NCBI GenBank assembly: GCA_051162045.1
Contig: JBISDI010000022.1
Length of the DNA stretch: 64,000 nt
DNA from: Anaerozeibacter quisquiliarum
GTDB taxonomy: Bacteria; Bacillota; Clostridia; Christensenellales; Aristaeellaceae
Direction: 5' to 3' (one strand)
Shown: positions 59,106 to 64,000 of the stretch, piece by piece
Layout: every line of letters begins with the position of its first letter
How positions within the stretch are numbered: the first letter of the stretch is position 1
Notes under the pieces: generated by a model
What the model was told of the DNA's origin: nothing
The model's input: only the letters and a program-made list of their open reading frames with translations
Database searches by the model: none
Program-made: the position numbers and the translations under genes

Positions 59106-59148
59106 TGACAAAGAGGCGTCGGAGTCTTGCTCCGGCGCTTCTTTGTCA
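59106..59148 (+). other. Intercistronic stem-loop between binding-protein and ATPase genes
   Basis: TGACAAAG...CTTTGTCA encloses a second stem (CGGAG/CTCCG). Such hairpins commonly protect the upstream binding-protein mRNA so that it is made in excess over the ATPase. No T run after it. Confidence 0.6.
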
Positions 59149-59166
59149 GAACTTGGAGGGAAGTCC

Positions 59167-60690
59167 ATGGAAAAGCTCACGCTTGGGACGCGCAATGTCT
59201 CTATCGAGTTTCCCGGCGTCAAGGCGTTGACGAACGTCAATTTCGAGGTTTCAACCGGCGAGATCCGCGCGGTCGTCGGCGCAAACGGGGCCGGGAAATC
59301 CACATTGATGAAGATATTCTCGGGGGCTAACCCCGATTATACCGGCGAGGTGTACTTAAACGGCCGTGTGATCGACCTCAGAAGTACGCTGGCCGCCAAG
59401 AAGCACGGCATCCAGATCGTCTACCAGGAGGTGGACACCGCGCTGATCCCCACGCTGTCCGTGGCGGAGAACGTCATGCTGGGCAACATGCTCATGGACA
59501 AGCGCGACCCGCTGGTCCACTGGGGCCGCATGCGCCGTCAGGCCAAGGCGATCCTTCAGCGCCTGAACATCGACGTCGGCGTGCGCAAGCTCGTACAGAA
59601 CCTATCGCTGGCGCAGAAGCAGATGGTGCTGATCGCCAAGGCCATCGCTTCCGAGTGCAGCTTCCTGATCCTCGACGAGCCGACCGCCCCCTTGAGCGAC
59701 ACCGAGACGTCAGAGCTGTTCCGGCTGGTCAGGCACTTGCGGCAGACGGAGAATATCGCGATCATCTTCATCTCCCACCGCCTGAACGAGGTGCTGCAGA
59801 TTTGCGAAAAGTACACCGTGATGCGCAACGGCGAGATCGTGGACACCGCCCCGGTTACTGCGGCCACCACCACCCGCGAAATCGTGGAGAAGATGCTGGG
59901 CCGCACTTTTGAGGAAGTCTTCAAGGCGAATGCGGAGAAGGCGGCGATCGGGGATACGGTGTTCGAGGTTACCCACCTCTCCGGCGCGGACGGCAAGGTC
60001 AACGACGTATCCTTTTACGTCAAAAAGGGCGAGATCGTCGGCATCGCCGGCCTCGTGGGCGCGGGCAAGTCCGAGCTGTGCAAGACGATCTTCGGCGCTT
60101 ACAGGAAGACGGGCGGAACCGTTCGCCTGAACGGGCGGGACCTCAAGATCGACATCCCCACCCACGCCGTGAAGCACCGGATCGCGCTGGTGCCCGAGGA
60201 GCGGCGCAAGGAGGGCGTGCTGGTCAATGAGACCGTGTCGTTCAATCTGTCGGCGTCGTCGCTCGGCAAGTTCTGTACGCTGTCGTTCATCAACAAGCGC
60301 AAGACCGACCAAAACGCCCGTCGGTACGTCGAAGAGCTGGGCATCGCCACGCCGACGATCCACCAGCTGGTCAAGAACCTGTCCGGCGGCAACCAGCAGA
60401 AGGTGGTCGTCGGCAAGTGGCTGGCCGCGGATTGCGACGTGTACATCTTCGACGAGCCCACCAAGGGCGTCGATGTGGGCGCGAAGCAGGACATCTTCCG
60501 TCTGATTCATGAGATCACCCGGCAGGGCAACAGCGTGATCTACGCCTCCTGCGAAAACGCCGAGCTGTTGTCCATCACCGACCGCATCTACGTGTTGTAC
60601 GACGGCAGCGTGATGGCGCAGCTCGACACCGCCGAGACCAACGAGGACGAGATCATGCATTACGCCGTCGGCAGCCGGTCCGATTATTAG
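59167..60690 (+). CDS. RbsA-type ABC ATPase (two fused ATP-binding domains)
   Basis: 507 residues starting MEKLTLGTRNVS with GGAGGG six bases upstream; the 23 codons before it overlap the stem-loop. Domain 1 has Walker A GANGAGKST, signature region LSLAQKQMVLIAKA and Walker B LILDEPTAPL. Domain 2 has GLVGAGKSE, LSGGNQQKVVVGKWL and YIFDEPTKGVD. The degenerate second Walker A and the LSLAQ signature in domain 1 are usual for RbsA/MglA. It energises the importer formed with the permease gene 25 bp downstream. Confidence 0.95.
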   Translation: MEKLTLGTRNVSIEFPGVKALTNVNFEVSTGEIRAVVGANGAGKSTLMKIFSGANPDYTGEVYLNGRVIDLRSTLAAKKHGIQIVYQEVDTALIPTLSVAENVMLGNMLMDKRDPLVHWGRMRRQAKAILQRLNIDVGVRKLVQNLSLAQKQMVLIAKAIASECSFLILDEPTAPLSDTETSELFRLVRHLRQTENIAIIFISHRLNEVLQICEKYTVMRNGEIVDTAPVTAATTTREIVEKMLGRTFEEVFKANAEKAAIGDTVFEVTHLSGADGKVNDVSFYVKKGEIVGIAGLVGAGKSELCKTIFGAYRKTGGTVRLNGRDLKIDIPTHAVKHRIALVPEERRKEGVLVNETVSFNLSASSLGKFCTLSFINKRKTDQNARRYVEELGIATPTIHQLVKNLSGGNQQKVVVGKWLAADCDVYIFDEPTKGVDVGAKQDIFRLIHEITRQGNSVIYASCENAELLSITDRIYVLYDGSVMAQLDTAETNEDEIMHYAVGSRSDY

Positions 60691-60715
60691 TTCAACGCAG
60701 GGAGGAGAACCATCC

Positions 60716-61726
60716 ATGCAAGCCACGCTGAAACCCAATCCCCTGAATCAGGGAAAAAGCAAGAGCGTTCTGCGCTTCCTCGTGGACTGGGCGGCCGTCA
60801 TCACGCTGGGGTTGTGCTTTGTGATCTTTACCGCGCTCAAGGGCTCGAGCTTCATGTCGGAAGCCAACATGATAAACATCCTGCGCGCCATGTCCATCAC
60901 CACGGTGTTCGGCATCGCGGCCACCGTGACGATGGCGCCCGACGGCTTCGACATGTCCGCCTGCACGCTGGCCAGCTGCTCCGCCTACGTGTTCGTCAGC
61001 TGCTATCTGTGGTACGGGCTGGACCTGTGGCTGTGCGTCGTAATGACCCTGATTGCCACCTGGATCATGTACCAGCTGACGATGTTCCTGATCCTGGTGT
61101 GCAAGATCCCCGACATGCTGGCCACCTGCGCGCTGATGTTCGTGCACCAGGGCCTCGGCCAGTGGTACATCGGCGGCGGCGCGGTCTCCACCGGCATGCG
61201 CCTGCCCAACGGCTCGGCCCCGGTGCGCACGGCGCTGTCGGATTCCTTCTCCGCCATCGGCCGCGCGCCGTGGATCATCATCATCATGCTGGCCTGCGTG
61301 CTGGTCGCCCACGTCTTTCTGGAGTACACCAAGCACGGTCGGTTCATCTACGCGATGGGCGGCAACAAGCAGGCGGCGAAGCTCTCCGGCATCAACGTCA
61401 AGGGCTACCGCTACCTGGCCGGCATGATTACCGCGGTGTTCATCGCCATCGGCGGGATTTTGGTTTCCTCCCGCGGCAGCTCCGCACAGGTCATGTGCTG
61501 CGACGTTTATCTGATGCAGGCGCTGGCGGCGGTGTTCGTCGGCCGCTCGGTAGGCGGCGCGGAAAAGCCCAACGCGCTGGGCACGCTGGTGGGCGCGATG
61601 CTGGTGTCCACGCTCGAAAACGGGCTGACGATCCTCGCCGTCCCGTTCTACGTGTTGCCCGCCGTCAAGGGCGCGGTGCTGGCGCTTGCGCTGATCGCCG
61701 CCTACGCGGGCAAGAAGGAGCAGTAA
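60716..61726 (+). CDS. RbsC-type ABC sugar permease
   Basis: 336 residues with GGGAGGAG upstream. Eight to ten hydrophobic helices; DWAAVITLGLCFVIFTALKGSSFMSEANMINILRAMSI, TMAPDGFDMSACTLAS (equivalent of the G-x-D-L-S-V-G loop) and YAMGGNKQAAKLSGINVKGYRYLAGM (cytoplasmic coupling loop of RbsC/XylH) are the family signatures. GFDMSACT deviates from the ribose permease GIDLSVGS, again hinting at a different sugar. Completes the importer; followed by a strong terminator. Confidence 0.94.
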   Translation: MQATLKPNPLNQGKSKSVLRFLVDWAAVITLGLCFVIFTALKGSSFMSEANMINILRAMSITTVFGIAATVTMAPDGFDMSACTLASCSAYVFVSCYLWYGLDLWLCVVMTLIATWIMYQLTMFLILVCKIPDMLATCALMFVHQGLGQWYIGGGAVSTGMRLPNGSAPVRTALSDSFSAIGRAPWIIIIMLACVLVAHVFLEYTKHGRFIYAMGGNKQAAKLSGINVKGYRYLAGMITAVFIAIGGILVSSRGSSAQVMCCDVYLMQALAAVFVGRSVGGAEKPNALGTLVGAMLVSTLENGLTILAVPFYVLPAVKGAVLALALIAAYAGKKEQ

Positions 61727-61743
61727 CGCGCGCTTCAAAACAC

Positions 61744-61780
61744 AAAGGCTGTAGCGCCAGGAATAGCCGCTACAGCCTTT
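61744..61780. terminator. Terminator of the importer operon
   Basis: AAAGGCTGTAGCG pairs exactly with CGCTACAGCCTTT across an 11-nt loop, 17 bp after the permease stop codon. The A/T stem base makes it usable in both directions, serving the convergent ZIP gene too. Confidence 0.75.
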
Positions 61781-61840
61781 GCTTACCTTCAAGGAGCGAG
61801 GCTCATCCACGTAAGAGCCCCAGGGGGGAGGGACTGGGCG

Positions 61841-62635
61841 TCAGCCCAGCGCGACGTCCAGAATCATCATAATCAGGAATCCGGCCATCACGCCCATGGT
61901 GCCGACGTTGGAGTGCTCGCCCAAGTGCGCCTCGGGGATCAGTTCCTCCACCACCACGTACATCATCGCGCCGGCCGCGAACGAAAGAAGCCACGGCATG
62001 TAGGGCGCGATCAACGATGCCAGCAGCACCGTGGCCAGGCCGAAGATTGGCTCGACAAGGCCCGACATGCTGCCCAGGAGAAACGCGCGATTGAGGCTTG
62101 CGCCCTCCTGGCGCAGCGGCAGCGACACCGCCGCGCCCTCCGGGAAGTTCTGGATGCCGATGCCCAGCGCCAGCGCCATCGCCGCGGCATACATCGCCGG
62201 GTCGCCGCCGTGCTGCGCCGCCAGGGCGAACGACAGGCCCACCGCCATGCCCTCGGGGATGTTGTGCAGCGTGATCGCCATGACGAGCAGCGTCGTCCGC
62301 TTCATCTTCGAGGACGGGCCCTCCGCCTCGCCCGTATCCAGATGCAGGTGCGGAATCAGCATGTCCAGTCCGTATAGAAACGCGATGCCGAGGATGAAGC
62401 CGCCCGCCGCCGGGATCCAGCTGATGCCGCCGGCGGCCTCGACCTCGTCGATCGCCGGAATGAGCAGGCTCCACACCGAGGCCGCGATCATCACGCCCGC
62501 CGCGAAGCCCAGGAAGATCTTCTGAACGCCGCCGGTCATCTCCTTGCGGAATATGAACACCATCGCCGCGCCCAACGCCGTCATCAAAAAGGTAAAACCG
62601 GTGCCCGCCGCGGCCCACAACAGCGCCTCTGCCAT
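61841..62635 (-). CDS. ZIP-family metal transporter (ZupT/GufA-like)
   Basis: 264 residues, eight membrane helices. Helices 4 and 5 carry the metal-binding motifs ITLHNIPEGMAVGLS and GIQNFPEGAAVSLPL (H-N-x-P-E-G and Q-N-x-P-E-G), the GufA-subfamily pattern. It imports zinc or related divalent cations such as iron or manganese into the cytoplasm. The aldolase of the neighbouring operon is a zinc enzyme, but no functional link is shown. Convergent with the importer operon. Confidence 0.92.
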   Translation of the reverse strand: MAEALLWAAAGTGFTFLMTALGAAMVFIFRKEMTGGVQKIFLGFAAGVMIAASVWSLLIPAIDEVEAAGGISWIPAAGGFILGIAFLYGLDMLIPHLHLDTGEAEGPSSKMKRTTLLVMAITLHNIPEGMAVGLSFALAAQHGGDPAMYAAAMALALGIGIQNFPEGAAVSLPLRQEGASLNRAFLLGSMSGLVEPIFGLATVLLASLIAPYMPWLLSFAAGAMMYVVVEELIPEAHLGEHSNVGTMGVMAGFLIMMILDVALG

Positions 62636-62727
62636 CGTCCCACCTCCGTCATTTGTACACTACTCTATATACCCAGCCAAGCGTAGCAAAAACCGCAATC
62701 ATTGTCAAACACATTTTGCCGCCGGCA

Positions 62728-62736
62728 TGCTATAAT
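62728..62736 (+). promoter_or_regulatory. Extended -10 promoter of the MFS gene
   Basis: TGCTATAAT, 33 bp upstream of the ATG; the nearest TTGTCA is 23 bp away, too far for a standard -35 box. Confidence 0.5.
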
Positions 62737-62769
62737 GAGCGCAAGCATGATGAAGACGCGAGGGAACGA

Positions 62770-63960
62770 ATGATGACAGACTTCCATAGAAAGACCGTCG
62801 CCTTCCTGATCAGTCAGGGGATCACACTGTTCGGCTCGTCGCTGGTGCAGTTTGCCATCGTCTGGTATGTGACGCTCAACACATCCTCGGGCGCGTGGGT
62901 GTCCGCGCTGAGCATCTGCTCGTTTGTGCCGCAATTCCTGATCTCGTTCGTCGCGGGGGCCTGGGCCGATCGGTATCCGCGAAAGACGCTGATTATCCTC
63001 GCCGACGCCGCCATCGCCGCCGCGACGCTGGCCCTGGCGCTGCTGTTCCCCGTGCTCGGCGAGACCTCCGCACTGCGGATCGCGCTGCTCGTCGCCTCCG
63101 CGCTGCGCTCGCTGGGCGCGGGCATCCAGACGCCCGCCGTGAACGCGATGATCCCGCAGTTGGTGCCGGAGGGCAGCCTGATGCGCTTTAACGGCATCAA
63201 CGCGGCGCTGCAGTCGGCCGTGCAGTTTGCGGCCCCAGCCGCTGCCGGGGCGATCCTGAGCTTCGGCAGCCTGCGTAACACCCTGTTTATCGACATCGCC
63301 ACCGCGCTCGTTGGCATCGGCCTGCTCGCCTGCATCGCGATTCCGAAGCAGGCGGCAACCGAGGCGGGCCCCCCCGTCCGCGTGCAGATCGCGCTGGGCA
63401 TGCGGTACGCCGCCCGGCATCGCATGATCGGCAAGCTGCTGCTCGGCTACGGGCTGTTCATCTTCCTGACGGTGCCCGCCGGATTCCTGGCGACGCTGTT
63501 CGTCAGCCGCACCTACGCGGACAGCTACGCCTACATGAGCGTCGTGGAGATCGTCGGTTTCCTCGGTATGGCCGTCGGCGGGCTGCTCGTGGGCACATGG
63601 GGCGGCTTCGCCAACCGGGCAAGGACGCTGGTCATCGGCATGGCGGCGTTCGGCGCGCTGGCGATCGGCATGGGCGCGATCCGCAGCTTCCCGATCTACC
63701 TGATCCTGATGTCCGCCTACGGCATCGCGCTCACCGCGGTGCAGACCGCCACGACCACGATCATCCAGGAGCAGACCGAACCCGCCATGCAGGGCCGGGT
63801 CTTCGGCTTCCTGGGGGCCATGTACAGCGGCTTCCTCCCCGTGGGCATGGCCGTATTCGGCCCGCTGTCCGACGCGCTGCCCATGCGGGCGTTGATGATC
63901 CTGTCCGGCATCCTGCTTTTGCTGCTGTCGGCCGCGATCCGCCTTGGCCGGGAGACCTGA
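62770..63960 (+). CDS. MFS transporter (MefA/macrolide-efflux-like subgroup)
   Basis: 396 residues starting MMTDFHRKTVAFLISQG; GAGGG lies about six bases upstream, and the further open frame before it contains the promoter. Twelve helices; motif A-like loop GAWADRYPRKTLIILADA between helices 2 and 3, and QIPALVPEG-type segment NAMIPQLVPEGSLMRFNG after helix 5, which is common to the MefA/EntS-like efflux subgroup. TIIQEQTEPAMQGRVFGFLGAMY is also typical. Proton-driven export of a drug or small molecule is likely, substrate unknown. Monocistronic. Confidence 0.88.
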   Translation: MMTDFHRKTVAFLISQGITLFGSSLVQFAIVWYVTLNTSSGAWVSALSICSFVPQFLISFVAGAWADRYPRKTLIILADAAIAAATLALALLFPVLGETSALRIALLVASALRSLGAGIQTPAVNAMIPQLVPEGSLMRFNGINAALQSAVQFAAPAAAGAILSFGSLRNTLFIDIATALVGIGLLACIAIPKQAATEAGPPVRVQIALGMRYAARHRMIGKLLLGYGLFIFLTVPAGFLATLFVSRTYADSYAYMSVVEIVGFLGMAVGGLLVGTWGGFANRARTLVIGMAAFGALAIGMGAIRSFPIYLILMSAYGIALTAVQTATTTIIQEQTEPAMQGRVFGFLGAMYSGFLPVGMAVFGPLSDALPMRALMILSGILLLLLSAAIRLGRET

Positions 63961-64000
63961 GCCCGTCCTCAACCACTCTGAGATGGATTTTGGCGTAGAC
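63961..64000. other. Right edge, nothing seen
   Basis: Forty bases after the MFS stop codon with no recognisable feature before the window ends. Confidence 0.5.

Overview
The window looks like chromosomal DNA of a high-GC anaerobic member of the Bacillota, class Clostridia; a Christensenellales-like relative is my best guess, from gene content and style only. Pointers are strong AGGAGG-type ribosome sites, consensus SigA promoters (TTGACA-17-TATAAT), AddB-type recombination, PocR-AraC, MalT-LuxR and Mbeg1-like proteins, and carbohydrate ABC importers encoded without their own ATPase. All four solute-binding proteins have leaders without a lipobox cysteine, which is unusual for a monoderm. No rRNA, tRNA, CRISPR array or intact insertion sequence was seen.

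Layout. 1-4.2 kb: the end of a repeat-rich surface protein, a repeat-filled gap and an orphan peptide-type binding protein. 4.6-9.6 kb: small housekeeping genes (thioesterase, ribulose-phosphate 3-epimerase family, M23 peptidase, Mbeg1-like hydrolase, HtrA protease). 10-16.2 kb: a patchwork with gene remnants, an ABC exporter between two copies of the same promoter and marR start, and an AT-rich segment (14.9-16.2 kb) with a lipoprotein and a CPBP protease. 16.2-22.1 kb: addB divergent from an unrecognised 815-residue P-loop ATPase. 22.2-29.6 kb: a sugar operon (PocR-AraC, binding protein, two permeases, DUF5107-like protein, NahK-like kinase). 29.7-35.9 kb: a CofE-like ligase and a TetR-controlled MacAB-like exporter. 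36-41.2 kb: MarR, BCCT carrier and a UgpABE-like importer. 41.4-43.4 kb: a serine hydrolase.

The centrepiece is 43.5-61.8 kb. A minus-strand operon of about 16 genes starts at a consensus promoter near 57.5 kb. It encodes a class II aldolase, an FAD/NAD disulfide-type oxidoreductase, a pair of CoA-transferase-fold subunits, MtnK-like kinase, MtnA-like isomerase, CoA-acylating aldehyde dehydrogenase, one BMC-H shell protein, a FucU/RbsD mutarotase, a LacI regulator, four BMC-P vertex proteins, a P-loop protein with an AlaRS-type SAD domain, and a MalT-like LuxR regulator. A complete RbsBAC-type sugar importer is transcribed divergently. The model (inference): a 5-deoxypentose such as 5-deoxyribose, or 5-methylthioribose, is imported, mutarotated, phosphorylated at C1 and isomerised. 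A compartment-targeted aldolase then splits it into dihydroxyacetone phosphate and acetaldehyde (or a thio analogue), which the encapsulated dehydrogenase converts to acyl-CoA. That would be a DHAP shunt inside a bacterial microcompartment. The usual phosphotransacylase and alcohol dehydrogenase are absent.

61.8-64 kb: a ZIP metal transporter and an MFS carrier. Product calls rest on motif recognition by eye; no database search was possible.
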